A DNA stretch of 32,052 bases from Alphaproteobacteria bacterium (GTDB lineage Bacteria; Pseudomonadota; Alphaproteobacteria; Rickettsiales; JABDBP01). Positions 1-8,171 of the stretch are shown in pieces (position 1 is the stretch's first letter; each line of letters opens with the position of its first letter). The stretch is from contig JABDBP010000015.1 of the NCBI GenBank assembly GCA_013288565.1, positions 622 through 32,673 on the forward strand. Direction: 5' to 3'. The notes beneath the pieces are model-generated. The model had not been told where the DNA came from and ran no database searches. It saw only the letters and a list, made by a program, of their open reading frames with translations. A program made the translations under genes and the position numbers.

Positions 1-9
1 TAATATATG

Positions 10-32
10 CTCGCAATTCATAACTCGCAACT
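10..32. repeat. Short direct repeat upstream of purH
   Basis: Two near-identical 9-mers, CTCGCAATT and CTCGCAACT, are separated by CATAA just before purH. This resembles the simple CTCGCAACT-type dispersed repeats seen in many environmental bacterial genomes, but the window cuts it off on the left, so its full extent is unknown. No Shine-Dalgarno sequence for purH is visible in it. Confidence 0.35.
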
Positions 33-38
33 TAACAA

Positions 39-1598
39 ATGTCATTCAAGATAAAATTCGCGCTGATTTCGGTTTCCGATAAGACCGGGCTGGATGTTTT
101 CGCAAAATTTCTGCACGAATCCGGCGTGCAAATAATCACCACTGGCGGCACTGCGAAATTTTTGCGCGATTTGAAAATCGATGTCGTGGAAGTCTCCGAC
201 TATACGGGATTTCCTGAGATAATGGACGGGCGGGTGAAGACGCTGCATCCGAAAATCCACGGCGGATTATTGGCATTGCGGGAAAATAAAAAGCACCGCG
301 AACAGGCGGAAAGTCAGGGCATTAAAGGCATCGATATGGTCGTCGTCAATTTATATCCCTTCGCGGAAACTGTAAAAAAAGGCGCGAAGCCTGAAGAATG
401 CATCGAGAATATTGATATCGGCGGTCCATCAATGATTCGCTCCGCCGCGAAAAATCATAAATATGTCGCAGTCGTTACCGACCCGGCAGATTATGCAGCG
501 GTGATAACAGAAATGCGAGCGGAAAACAATGCAATAGGCGAGCCGCTAGCAAAAAAATTGGCTGCGAAAGCATTCGCCAAAACTGCCGGTTATGAGAGTG
601 CGATTGCCTCCTGGTTCGCTCGCGCCCAGGCCGACAAGGATGATTTCCCGCCTGTGGTGAATTTCTCCGCTACTCGCCGAGAAATCCTCCGTTACGGGGA
701 AAATCCGCATCAGAAAGCGGCGCTGTACGAAACTTCCGACGGCGGCGGAATTGCAGCAGCCGACCAAGTCCAAGGCAAGGAGCTCAGCTACAATAACATA
801 TGCGATGCTGACGCGGCGCTGGAGTTGGTCGCCGAATTTAAAGACCCAACTGCGGTCATCGTAAAACATGCCAACCCGTGCGGTGTGGCCTCAGGCAGGA
901 GCTTGGCCGAAGCTTACGAAAAAGCATTCGATGCCGATCCAGTCAGCGCCTATGGCTCAATCATCGCCCTGAACAAGGAAATTGATGCGAAAACCGCCGA
1001 AGCAATTTCCAAGATTTTCGTGGAAGTCATTATCGCGCCTAGCATCAGCGAAGAGACGAAGGAGATTTTCGCGCGCAAGAAAAATCTGCGGCTGTTACTG
1101 GCCAAATTGCCCGATGCCGCACGGAAGGAAATTCAAGTGCGAAACATCTCCGGCGGATTTTTATTACAATCACGCGACGGTGAAAGCGTACAGGAAAAAG
1201 AATTGAAAGTTGTAACCGCCCGCGCGCCGAAGCCCCAAGAAATGCGTGATATGCTTTTCGCTTCCGCCATCGCAAAACATGTAAAATCGAACGCCATAGT
1301 GCTCGCGAAAAACTTAGGCACAGTCGGCATCGGCGCTGGACAGATGAGCCGGGTCGATTCGGTGCGCATAGCCGCGTGGAAGGGAACCGACAAAGAGGGG
1401 AACAATAAGGCACTCGGCGCGGTGATGGCGTCGGACGCGTTCTTGCCGTTTGCCGACGGGTTAATATTGGCGGCGGAAGCAGGGGTGAAAGCGGTGATCC
1501 AGCCCGGTGGCTCCATCCGCGACGAAGAGGTGATAAAAGCCGCCGACGAGCACGAAATCGCCATGGTTTTCACTGGGAGAAGGCATTTTAAGCATTAA
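39..1598 (+). CDS. purH: Bifunctional AICAR transformylase / IMP cyclohydrolase
   Basis: The 519-residue protein catalyses the last two steps of purine synthesis: formylation of AICAR with 10-formyl-THF, then ring closure to IMP. The N-terminal MGS-like cyclohydrolase domain shows SVSDKTG (11-17), RVKTLHPKIHGG (65-76) and the IDIGGPSMIRSAAKN segment (125-139). The C-terminal transformylase domain shows RYGENPHQ (218-225) and the catalytic KHANPCG motif (276-282), and the protein ends in the family's usual TGxRHFxH. Length is standard and no domain is missing. The start chosen is the first ATG, which places the conserved KFALISVSDK at the right distance; no ribosome-binding site is obvious. 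It is convergent with tilS, with 88 bases between them. Confidence 0.97.
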   Translation: MSFKIKFALISVSDKTGLDVFAKFLHESGVQIITTGGTAKFLRDLKIDVVEVSDYTGFPEIMDGRVKTLHPKIHGGLLALRENKKHREQAESQGIKGIDMVVVNLYPFAETVKKGAKPEECIENIDIGGPSMIRSAAKNHKYVAVVTDPADYAAVITEMRAENNAIGEPLAKKLAAKAFAKTAGYESAIASWFARAQADKDDFPPVVNFSATRREILRYGENPHQKAALYETSDGGGIAAADQVQGKELSYNNICDADAALELVAEFKDPTAVIVKHANPCGVASGRSLAEAYEKAFDADPVSAYGSIIALNKEIDAKTAEAISKIFVEVIIAPSISEETKEIFARKKNLRLLLAKLPDAARKEIQVRNISGGFLLQSRDGESVQEKELKVVTARAPKPQEMRDMLFASAIAKHVKSNAIVLAKNLGTVGIGAGQMSRVDSVRIAAWKGTDKEGNNKALGAVMASDAFLPFADGLILAAEAGVKAVIQPGGSIRDEEVIKAADEHEIAMVFTGRRHFKH

Positions 1599-1686
1599 TG
1601 AAAATTGCCGCCTGAAAGTAGTAAAAACGAAATCCGGCTGGACAAGAATCAGGAGAGTAAACCTTGGGCCAATATACCCCAAACAG

Positions 1687-2694
1687 TTATACTTTTCCCA
1701 GCAAAGAACGGCGGCTTGGTGTGGCGCTAACTTTTCCGCCGCCGGATTCCCGGGAAAAACATATTTTTCCTTTTTTAAGCGCTATCTTGCAGCCGGCCAA
1801 GGTTCGGCCTTTCAAAGTTCCGGCCAGGATTTCCCGGTAAAGCGGCATGAGGCTAGCAAACCGCGGTGCGTCCTTTTTTTCGCCCAAGGAAACCAGGATA
1901 TTTTTCAAAATGCGCAGGCCGATTTCCTCGGGCAACTGGCAAAAATGTCGATGCAGAAATGCATTCCCCCGGAAATTCTCGGCGATTTCCTTACCCGTCC
2001 AGGTTTCCAGCGCTCCCTTAGTCCGTCGCATTGATATGGCGGTCTCAGCTAGTCGATTCAAGAGAATGCCGGAATTTTCTCCTGACGCCTCGAGCAATTT
2101 GCGCAGCCGATTGCGCTTATATTTTGTATTTTTATTAGTCGGATCCTCGATCCATTTTTGTTTTTTGCGCTTGAGATATTTGCGCAATTCCTCGCGTCGG
2201 AAATCCAACAATGGCCTGATTATTTTCACACCAGAAGTTTCCGAAACCGCCGGGATCGCCGCTAGTCCGTCAACCCCGCTGCCACGCTCAAGCCGCATCA
2301 GGAAAGTTTCGCCCTGATCCTCCATATTATGCGCGGTGAGCAGATATTTTATCTTGTTTTTCCAGCAATATTCAAGCATCAGCCCGTAGCGAATTTTCCG
2401 GGCATAATCCATCATACCGGACTGCGGTACTGGTTTGCGATTGGTGAGGATTTTATGTTTTATTTTATATTTCTTCAGCCAAACGCCAACCTGTCGTGCT
2501 TCCGCTGCTGAACCTTCGCGTAAATTATGATCGACGGTGACGGCGATTATTTTTTTCGACCATTCGTGTGCCAGCAGCGTAAGCGCCAGCGAATCCCCGC
2601 CGCCGGAAACCGCGATTGCGATTTCAGCATTTTCAGGAATCCGCAATTCGCTCATTGAGGCAAAAAATCTTTCCGGCAACTGATTTACTGGCAA
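1687..2694 (-). CDS. tilS: tRNA(Ile)-lysidine synthetase
   Basis: TilS adds lysine to C34 of the CAU-anticodon isoleucine tRNA, so that it reads AUA and is charged by IleRS. The 335-residue protein has the N-type PP-loop ATP pyrophosphatase motif SGGGDS (30-35), followed by VDHNLREGS (54-62), the TAHNxEDQxET segment near 120-130, the RLxRGSGVDGLAAI motif and EDPTN. It is shorter than the E. coli enzyme (about 430 residues), mainly at the C-terminal tRNA-binding region, which is common in alphaproteobacteria. Its start codon overlaps the end of cpoB by 10 bases, so the two are likely co-transcribed and translationally coupled. pal-ybgF-tilS is a familiar alphaproteobacterial order. Confidence 0.95.
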   Translation of the reverse strand: MPVNQLPERFFASMSELRIPENAEIAIAVSGGGDSLALTLLAHEWSKKIIAVTVDHNLREGSAAEARQVGVWLKKYKIKHKILTNRKPVPQSGMMDYARKIRYGLMLEYCWKNKIKYLLTAHNMEDQGETFLMRLERGSGVDGLAAIPAVSETSGVKIIRPLLDFRREELRKYLKRKKQKWIEDPTNKNTKYKRNRLRKLLEASGENSGILLNRLAETAISMRRTKGALETWTGKEIAENFRGNAFLHRHFCQLPEEIGLRILKNILVSLGEKKDAPRFASLMPLYREILAGTLKGRTLAGCKIALKKGKICFSRESGGGKVSATPSRRSLLGKV

Positions 2695-3455
2695 TTCAAT
2701 TTGGCCCTGGATTCAGCCAACTTCTTCTTCACCACATTTCCAGCCTTCGGAAATTCATTGGCCAATTTTCCATAAGTGATGCAGGCATCTTTTTTCTTGT
2801 TTAAGCCCGCCAGCGAATCGCCGAGTTTCAGCAGGGTTTCCGGCGCTCTCTGGCCCTTGGGGAATTTTTTATAACCACCGACGAATTTCTTCGCGGCATT
2901 TTCATAATCCTTCTCTACAAAATAGCTTTCCCCCATCCAGTAATATGCGCTGCTGACCAGTGGATTCTGGGGATTATCAGCGGCGAATTTCTCAAATGCG
3001 GCAATCGCATCGTCGTATTTCTGTTGGCGCAATAAATCGAACGCTGCGTCATATTGATCCTTGGCCTTCTGCTCCGGGGATTTCGGTGCGGGTGGCGATG
3101 CGGGTGGGGCGTTCTTATCGATTTTAACGGTGCCGAGTATTTTCTCTTTACTGCCGCCGGGCACCGGTTTTTCCTTTGCCGGGATTTCGGGTACGCCAGG
3201 CGCGTTTCTGGTCTCCAGTGCTTTCAGCCGGAAATCACTATCGGCATTTGATTTATCTAGCTTTTCCTGGAGTTGCTGGTTGGCATGTCGCAATTCCTCG
3301 ATCTCGCCGTTCAGCTTCCTGATCTGCTCGTCATATTGGCTGAGGCGCACTTCCAGACCCGCCGGGTTCTCTGGATTTCCCGGTGCAGTTTCCTGTGCGA
3401 AGGTTGGGCTGGCGAAAGCCATCATCAGAATCGCAAATTTCAATGAATTTTTCAT
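2685..3455 (-). CDS. cpoB: Tol-Pal system protein CpoB (YbgF)
   Basis: This periplasmic protein coordinates outer-membrane constriction by Tol-Pal with septal peptidoglycan synthesis. The 256-residue product has a Sec signal peptide (about 1-20, cleavage after TFA), a coiled-coil trimerisation segment (about 34-77), a Pro/Ala/Lys-rich linker (about 84-130), and C-terminal TPR repeats (about 133-250) with the family's YDAAFDLLRQQKYDDAI opening. It overlaps tilS by 10 bases. Unusually, it is not directly next to pal: an unrelated 226-residue gene lies between, and a hairpin with a U-tract ends only about 20 bases before this start codon. cpoB-tilS therefore either has a promoter inside that short stretch or depends on read-through. 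No convincing ribosome-binding site is visible. Confidence 0.92.
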   Translation of the reverse strand: MKNSLKFAILMMAFASPTFAQETAPGNPENPAGLEVRLSQYDEQIRKLNGEIEELRHANQQLQEKLDKSNADSDFRLKALETRNAPGVPEIPAKEKPVPGGSKEKILGTVKIDKNAPPASPPAPKSPEQKAKDQYDAAFDLLRQQKYDDAIAAFEKFAADNPQNPLVSSAYYWMGESYFVEKDYENAAKKFVGGYKKFPKGQRAPETLLKLGDSLAGLNKKKDACITYGKLANEFPKAGNVVKKKLAESRAKLNCQ

Positions 3456-3473
3456 TGCCGTAATGATTACAAT

Positions 3474-3499
3474 AAAAAAACCCCGCCTGCAATGGGCGG
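3474..3499 (-). terminator. Intrinsic terminator, minus strand
   Basis: On the minus strand a GC stem (CCGCC / GGCGG, loop CATTGCA) is followed by G-rich sequence and seven T residues. It would end minus-strand transcription from the RTX-like gene just before cpoB. Its 20-base core (3480-3499) recurs with two mismatches at 4582-4601, directly downstream of pal. Confidence 0.6.
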
Positions 3500-3526
3500 A
3501 GCAATGATTGATTCCTTGCCGGCCGG

Positions 3527-3551
3527 CCGCGAGCTACAGCTCGCGGTTTTT
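3527..3551 (+). terminator. Strong hairpin with T-run on the plus strand
   Basis: A perfect 8-bp stem CCGCGAGC / GCTCGCGG with loop TACA (3527-3546) is followed by TTTTT. The T-run fits termination on the plus strand, but both flanking genes are on the minus strand, where the hairpin lacks a U-tract. It may simply mark the end of the inserted block, or stabilise the 3' end of the RTX-like gene's mRNA. Confidence 0.45.
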
Positions 3552-3585
3552 CCTTATATCCTTATTGTTTTACTATAGTAGTTTA

Positions 3586-4266
3586 CTAGATGAACGTAAA
3601 ATCTGCAGCATGGAGAGCAGAAGGCTGAACTCCGATCAAGGTGACATTTTGATTATGACCTAATTCTAATATTGTATTACCATGACCGTCGCTTATCAGG
3701 TTATGCGTGAGAAAGTTTTGTAAATTTGTGGTAGTAAGGGCGCCACTGCCCTTTGATGTGCTGAACGCAAGCGCATCTTGTCCATCAACAAAATGGTTAA
3801 TGACTGTATTATGAAGTGTAGTGGTTACGTTACCTACTACAACAGTAGAGTGACTGGTGGTCAGGTCTATATTATTAGTTCCTGATGTACCATCCGCACG
3901 TACTATATTGGTACCATTGCCACCAAGAGTAGTAGAAGAACCAGGAGTAAGCACTACTTTATTATGAACGCCTGAAAGCGTAAGCGTATTGCCGGGTCCA
4001 GAAACAGTAATATGATTACCGGAACTAGTTCCGACAATCGAAGCATGCCCTGCTGTAACAGTAATATTATCACCCCCAGTACTACCAGTATGTACAATTG
4101 CGCCAGTGCCGCTGACATTGATATTATTATGTCCAGCCCCTGGCTTTACTGTAACGTTGGGATGAGTAACAGTGATAACGCCAATATCTGTCGGTGATAT
4201 GTGGGGAGCTATTACCTGCCCAGCTGTACTGCTAGTGACGGTAATAGTTTTCGTAATAGTTTTCAT
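3586..4266 (-). CDS. RTX-like beta-repeat protein, possible type I secretion substrate
   Basis: The 226-residue protein is very rich in Thr, Ser, Gly, Asn, Val and His, with irregular short beta-strand repeats (NNINVSGTGA, DNITVTAGHA, NHITVSGPGN). These recall beta-roll or haemolysin-type proteins, though without clear GGxGxDxUx nonapeptides. The last 20 residues (VTLIGVQPSALHAADFTFI) resemble the hydrophobic C-terminal secretion tail of alphaproteobacterial RTX proteins. There is no N-terminal signal peptide. I chose the ATG at 4266 rather than the ATG 12 bases upstream because GGAGG sits 5 bases before it, inside the upstream ATGGAGG. Base composition and codons are AT-richer than in the flanking pal and cpoB, and the gene separates two normally adjacent Tol-Pal genes, so it looks acquired. 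No type I exporter is in the window. The function is unproven. Confidence 0.6.
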   Translation of the reverse strand: MKTITKTITVTSSTAGQVIAPHISPTDIGVITVTHPNVTVKPGAGHNNINVSGTGAIVHTGSTGGDNITVTAGHASIVGTSSGNHITVSGPGNTLTLSGVHNKVVLTPGSSTTLGGNGTNIVRADGTSGTNNIDLTTSHSTVVVGNVTTTLHNTVINHFVDGQDALAFSTSKGSGALTTTNLQNFLTHNLISDGHGNTILELGHNQNVTLIGVQPSALHAADFTFI

Positions 4267-4411
4267 TATAGCCTCCATGTATTATTAACGATTTATTATA
4301 TCATAATTATATATGGAGTTCGTTAATTAAACGTTAAGATTACCTTGAATTTACAATGGATTATAGATAAATTGAAATTAAATATATTTATGATTCTCAA
4401 GTGGTTGAGCC

Positions 4412-4449
4412 GATGTTGCAAAGCACATCACTGATGCTGCAACGCACAT
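4412..4449. repeat. Tandem 17-base direct repeat, 21-base period
   Basis: GATGTTGCAAAGCACAT (4412-4428) and GATGCTGCAACGCACAT (4433-4449) match at 15 of 17 positions. Their 21-base spacing equals two helical turns and would place two protein-binding sites on the same DNA face. Both lie about 150-180 bases upstream of the RTX-like start, a plausible place for an activator or repressor. The binding protein is unknown. Confidence 0.4.
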
Positions 4450-4581
4450 TATTTTATCTTTATTGATAAAATTTTCTATCAGTCACCTATTTTAATGATG
4501 TCGGATTATTAATTAACCCTCTTCCAAATCCCGCTTCTTGGCAAGATAGAAGAAATTCCGGTCACGGCCAGGAACAGCAGC

Positions 4582-4607
4582 ACCCCACCTGCAATGGGCA
4601 GGGTTTT
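4582..4607 (+). terminator. Second copy of the terminator hairpin, next to pal
   Basis: The core ACCCCACCTGCAATGGGCAG (4582-4601) is followed by GG and TTTTTT on the plus strand. On the minus strand, reading out of pal, it appears as an A-run then the hairpin without a U-tract. It looks like the A-run half of a bidirectional terminator, whose T-run half is the copy at 3474-3499. Confidence 0.5.
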
Positions 4608-4623
4608 TTCTTATAATTTGAAA

Positions 4624-5130
4624 TTACGGATTTACCACCGTCACGCCGCGGCGGTTCTTAGCCCAGGCTTCCTCGGTAGAGCCGAGCACTTCCGGATGTT
4701 CCTTGCCGTATGATATGGTAGTGATGCGAGAAGCTGGAATCCCTAAGCTCGTCAGATAACTCTTAACCGCCGTAGCACGCCGCTCGCCGAGCGCCAGGTT
4801 ATATTCGCGCGTTCCGCGCTCGTCACAGTGACCTTCTACCGTCACGTTCAAAGCGGTATTGGTTTGCAGCCATTGCGCCTGCTTGGAGAGTGTCGCCTGC
4901 GCGTCGGAGCTTAATACCGAACTATCGGTGTCAAAAAATATGCGATCGCCGACATTAGCGACCAGATCATCTTCAGTGCCAGGAGTTACATTCCCGCTGG
5001 TAACGCCACCAACCCCTGCGCCTACTCCAGTTCCACCCGCGCCAGCCGCAGCTTTGCCTTGATCGTTATCATGGCTGCAAGCAGCAAGCAGTCCAACCGC
5101 GAAAAACGCTATAAGTAATTTCCTAAACAT
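4624..5130 (-). CDS. pal: Peptidoglycan-associated lipoprotein Pal
   Basis: Pal anchors the outer membrane to peptidoglycan and works with TolB and the TolQRA motor in cell constriction. The 168-residue protein has a lipoprotein signal with lipobox LLAAC (Cys18), a Gly/Ala-rich linker (25-55) and an OmpA-C domain. That domain shows IFFDTDSS, VEGHCDERGTREYNLALGERRA with the diaminopimelate-contacting Asp and Arg, ISYGKEHP and the C-terminal NRRGVTVV. A Shine-Dalgarno sequence (CAGGAG) precedes the ATG by 8 bases. tolQRAB are not upstream: the divergent neighbour is eno, so the usual tol-pal operon is split in this genome. Confidence 0.96.
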   Translation of the reverse strand: MFRKLLIAFFAVGLLAACSHDNDQGKAAAGAGGTGVGAGVGGVTSGNVTPGTEDDLVANVGDRIFFDTDSSVLSSDAQATLSKQAQWLQTNTALNVTVEGHCDERGTREYNLALGERRATAVKSYLTSLGIPASRITTISYGKEHPEVLGSTEEAWAKNRRGVTVVNP

Positions 5131-5266
5131 CTATGACTCCTGGTTTTTAATATCCTCTAAGGCGTACTAGCATAAAAAACAAATGATAAAAATAGAAAAA
5201 TGAAACGCCTAAGCGCATAAACGATTCGGCTTGCGCCGTGGCGACATTTTTGCAATATCTTATTGT

Positions 5267-6544
5267 ATGCCCGAAATCATAAAAATAAAAGGCCGGGAAA
5301 TCATCGACAGCCGGGGAAACCCGACGGTGGAGGTGGATGTTTTGTTAAATGACGGGGCATTCGGCCGCGCCGCCGTGCCATCCGGAGCCTCGACCGGCAG
5401 CCAAGAATCGCTGGAACTCCGGGATGGCGATAAATCCAGGTTTGGGGGTAAGGGCGTGCTGAAAGCAGTAGCAAGCGTAAACGGCGAAATCGCTGATACT
5501 ATCTGCGGAATGCCTGCGAGCGAGCAGAAAATCATCGACCGGATGCTGATTGATCTGGACGGCACGGAAAACAAGGCGCGGCTCGGCGCCAATGCGATTT
5601 TAGGCGTTTCGCTGGCGGTAGCGCATGCCGCGGCGGATAGCGCTGGAATCCCGCTCTACAGCTATCTCGGCGGCGTCGGCGCGCATCTGTTGCCGGTGCC
5701 GATGATGAACATCATAAACGGCGGCCAGCATGCAGATAACCCTATAGATATTCAGGAATTTATGATTGCCCCGGTGGGTGCAAAATCCATCGCGGAGGCG
5801 ATACGCATCGGCTGCGAAATTTTCCATACACTGAAAAAAGATTTAAGCGCAGCCGGAAATAATACTTCCGTCGGCGACGAGGGCGGTTTTGCGCCGAATC
5901 TGAAAAGCGCCGACGAAGCGCTGAAATTCATCATGGCCGCGATAAAAAAGGCCGGACATGAACCTGGCGAGGATGTTTTGCTGGCACTGGACGCCGCATC
6001 CAGCGAATTTCATAAAAAAGGCAAATATCATTTGGAGGGCAAGGCGCTGGATGCCGAAAAACTGATAAAATATTATGAAGGGCTGGTATCTCGCTATCCG
6101 ATAATCTCGATCGAGGATGCAATGGCAGAGGATGATCGCGCCGGCTGGAAGGAAATAACCAAGCGCCTGGGCAAAAAAATCCAACTGGTCGGGGATGATT
6201 TGTTCGTCACCAACCCGGCGATAATCCGGCAGGGGATAGAGGACGGGTTGGCCAATGCGGTATTGATAAAACCGAATCAGATTTCAACTTTGAGCGAAAC
6301 GCTGGAAGCGGTGAACGTCGCCAAAGCCGCTGGATACAATAATATAATCTCGCACCGCTCCGGCGAAACCGAGGATTCGACCATCGCCCATATCGCTGTC
6401 GGCACCAATGCCGGACAGATAAAAACCGGCTCGCTCTCACGCTCTGATCGGCTCGCAAAATATAATGAACTAATCCGTATCGAGGAAAATTTATCGGACG
6501 CCGGGGTTTATATGGGAAAGAAAACTTTCTCGAAGTGGCTGTAA
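5267..6544 (+). CDS. eno: Enolase
   Basis: Enolase interconverts 2-phosphoglycerate and phosphoenolpyruvate in glycolysis and gluconeogenesis. The reading frame is open from 5231, but I chose the ATG at 5267 because the protein then begins [20 protein letters not shown], the family's standard N-terminus, giving 425 residues. Visible motifs are SGASTG (39-44), GDEGGFAP with the catalytic Glu (203-210), Mg ligands Asp242, Glu283 and Asp310, the catalytic Lys in IKPNQ (about 335), SHRSGETED (362-370) and [12 protein letters not shown]. No Shine-Dalgarno sequence precedes the start. The gene is divergent from pal, with about 135 bases between the start codons, and stands alone rather than next to kdsA or pdh genes. 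Confidence 0.97.
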   Translation: MPEIIKIKGREIIDSRGNPTVEVDVLLNDGAFGRAAVPSGASTGSQESLELRDGDKSRFGGKGVLKAVASVNGEIADTICGMPASEQKIIDRMLIDLDGTENKARLGANAILGVSLAVAHAAADSAGIPLYSYLGGVGAHLLPVPMMNIINGGQHADNPIDIQEFMIAPVGAKSIAEAIRIGCEIFHTLKKDLSAAGNNTSVGDEGGFAPNLKSADEALKFIMAAIKKAGHEPGEDVLLALDAASSEFHKKGKYHLEGKALDAEKLIKYYEGLVSRYPIISIEDAMAEDDRAGWKEITKRLGKKIQLVGDDLFVTNPAIIRQGIEDGLANAVLIKPNQISTLSETLEAVNVAKAAGYNNIISHRSGETEDSTIAHIAVGTNAGQIKTGSLSRSDRLAKYNELIRIEENLSDAGVYMGKKTFSKWL

Positions 6545-6629
6545 TAATCGCCTTTATTAAAGCAAATGCAATGTTAAAAATCACCACTTGCACTTCGCTA
6601 ACAGCCGGTTAAAAATCCTCTCGTTTCTA

Positions 6630-6659
6630 TTGAAATCTTATAGTTCCATGCCATATAAT
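6630..6659 (+). promoter_or_regulatory. Sigma-70 promoter for the BI-1 gene
   Basis: TTGAAA (6630-6635) and a perfect TATAAT (6654-6659) are separated by 18 bases. A good Shine-Dalgarno sequence, GGAGG (6677-6681), lies 8 bases before the ATG at 6690. Confidence 0.65.
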
Positions 6660-6689
6660 GCCTGGGTAACCAATTTGGAGGTCTAAAAA

Positions 6690-7421
6690 ATGGTCGAATT
6701 CAACCGCAATACCGCCGCAACCGGCGTCACCTATGACGAGGGACTCCGCGCCTACATGCTCAAAGTTTATAATTACATGGCGCTGGCCTTGAGCCTAACC
6801 GGATTAGTCGCCTCTATCGCCGCATCTTCGCCAGCAGTGATGGGCGTGCTTTATGGAATTAATGCCGCGGGGCATCCCGGGTTTAGCGTAATCGGGTTCA
6901 TCGTCGCCATTGCGCCGCTGGCAATGGTGATTTTCTTGAGCGTTCGTATCAATTCCTTGAGCTTTCAGGCCGCGCAAACCACGTTCTGGATTTTCGCCGG
7001 CGTGATGGGACTATCGCTCTCCAGCATTTTCCTGCTTTATACCAATGCTTCGATCGCCCGGGTATTCTTCATCACCGCTGCAACCTTCGCCGGTATGAGC
7101 TTATATGGTTATACAACAAAACGCGACCTGACCGGGATAGGTTCTTTCCTGATAATGGGGCTGTTTGGCATAATCCTGGCAAGCATAGTGAATATTTTCC
7201 TGAAAAGTTCCGGGCTTTATTTCGCGGTTTCGATACTCGGCGTACTGATTTTCGTCGGCCTCACCGCTTATGATACGCAAAGGGTAAAAAACACTTATTA
7301 CCAATTCCAGGGCACCGGTGAGATGGCCGGGAAAGTGGCGATCATGGGCGCGCTTTCGCTTTACCTCGACTTCATCAATCTATTCCTGATGATGCTCAGG
7401 TTTTTTGGGGATAGGAGATAA
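6690..7421 (+). CDS. Bax inhibitor-1 / YccA family inner-membrane protein
   Basis: This 243-residue integral membrane protein belongs to the BI-1 (TMBIM/YccA) family, whose members are proton-sensitive calcium leak channels or modulators of FtsH proteolysis. After a short cytoplasmic N-terminus (about 1-25) there are about seven hydrophobic segments. The conserved C-terminal half contains LTAYDTQRVK, the family's aspartate-bearing signature, and the last helix LYLDFINLFLMMLRF. Length is typical. It has its own promoter and strong ribosome-binding site. Its stop codon overlaps the start of the pirin gene (TAATG), so the two are probably co-expressed. The exact physiological role is unknown. 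Confidence 0.9.
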   Translation: MVEFNRNTAATGVTYDEGLRAYMLKVYNYMALALSLTGLVASIAASSPAVMGVLYGINAAGHPGFSVIGFIVAIAPLAMVIFLSVRINSLSFQAAQTTFWIFAGVMGLSLSSIFLLYTNASIARVFFITAATFAGMSLYGYTTKRDLTGIGSFLIMGLFGIILASIVNIFLKSSGLYFAVSILGVLIFVGLTAYDTQRVKNTYYQFQGTGEMAGKVAIMGALSLYLDFINLFLMMLRFFGDRR

Positions 7422-8161
7422 TGTCAACCCGGCAAATGCCGGAGTCCGGATACCGGAATAAAGCCGGTATGAAGGGTGTTATTAAAGTCCGCAAATCCGC
7501 CGAGCGCGGCAATACCAACAACTATTGGCTGGATAGCCGGCACAGCTTCTCCTTCGCCGACTATCACGATACCGGCCATATGGGCTTCGGCACGCTCCGC
7601 GTGATAAACGAGGATTTCGTGGCGCCTGGAGCCGGTTTCCCCACCCACGGCCATCAGGATATGGAAATCATCACTTATATCCTGGAGGGTGCGCTTGAAC
7701 ATAAGGATAGTATGGGCAACGGCGCAACCATCCTGCCGGGCGATGTGCAACGGATGAGCGCGGGAACCGGCATCCGCCACAGTGAATACAATCCTTCGGA
7801 AAAGAACCAGGTACACCTGCTGCAAATTTGGATATTGCCGGAAAAAAGGGGCATCAGCCCATCCTACGCCCAGAAAAATTTTCCCCCGCAGGATGGGTTA
7901 ACTCTGGTGGTATCGAAGGATGGCCGGGATGGCTCAGTTACCATGAATCAAAACGCCGATGTTTATCGTGCACTCTTGAAACCGGGAGAAGAAATCAAGT
8001 TTTCACCGGAAAAATTATGCTGGATTCAGGCGGCGAAAGGCGAAGCTTCGGTTAATGGAACGGCACTAAAGGCGGGCGATGGTGCTGCAATAGAAAATGA
8101 AAAAACCCTAAAAATCATCGGCAAATCTGCCGCTGAACTGTTGATTTTCGATTTAAAATAG
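7421..8161 (+). CDS. Pirin-family bicupin protein, YhhW-like
   Basis: The 246-residue double cupin is close to the E. coli YhhW type, which has quercetin 2,3-dioxygenase activity in vitro. It shows RKSAERG near the start, HSFSFADYHD, and metal-ligand residues His76 and His78 (THGHQDMEI) and His120 and Glu122 (GIRHSEYN), plus the SMGN and RMSAGTG segments. The ATG at 7421 is used because it overlaps the BI-1 stop (TAATG) and has AGGAG upstream. An internal ATG at codon 17 would give the more usual pirin N-terminus, so the first 16 residues may not be translated. The likely role is an iron-dependent oxidoreductase or redox sensor; the substrate is unknown. Confidence 0.9.
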   Translation: MSTRQMPESGYRNKAGMKGVIKVRKSAERGNTNNYWLDSRHSFSFADYHDTGHMGFGTLRVINEDFVAPGAGFPTHGHQDMEIITYILEGALEHKDSMGNGATILPGDVQRMSAGTGIRHSEYNPSEKNQVHLLQIWILPEKRGISPSYAQKNFPPQDGLTLVVSKDGRDGSVTMNQNADVYRALLKPGEEIKFSPEKLCWIQAAKGEASVNGTALKAGDGAAIENEKTLKIIGKSAAELLIFDLK

Positions 8162-8171
8162 AAAACCGGCA

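Larger units (their letters stand above)
4267..4623. other. AT-rich noncoding region upstream of the RTX-like gene
   Basis: No credible gene is seen. The region holds an AT-rich leader and promoter area for the minus-strand RTX-like gene, a 17-base direct repeat with 21-base period (4412-4449), a 7-bp inverted repeat TTTTATC / GATAAAA (4452-4458, 4465-4471), and a copy of a terminator-like hairpin next to pal (4582-4607). The composition differs clearly from the neighbouring housekeeping genes. Confidence 0.6.

Noticed and set aside
3527-3551. Hairpin as the terminator of the RTX-like gene
   Set aside because: Its T-run is on the plus strand, while the gene is on the minus strand; the hairpin at 3474-3499 has the correct orientation.
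4412-4471. Direct repeats and AT-rich sequence as a replication origin with iterons
   Set aside because: There are only two repeat units, no DnaA boxes and no replication gene nearby.
4514-4604. Minus-strand codons after pal reading PIAGGVLLFLAVTG... with a basic end, like a VPLPA/PEP-type sorting tail
   Set aside because: There is no start codon or body of a protein upstream, only about 30 codons between stops. It is explained better by the duplicated hairpin sequence and chance.
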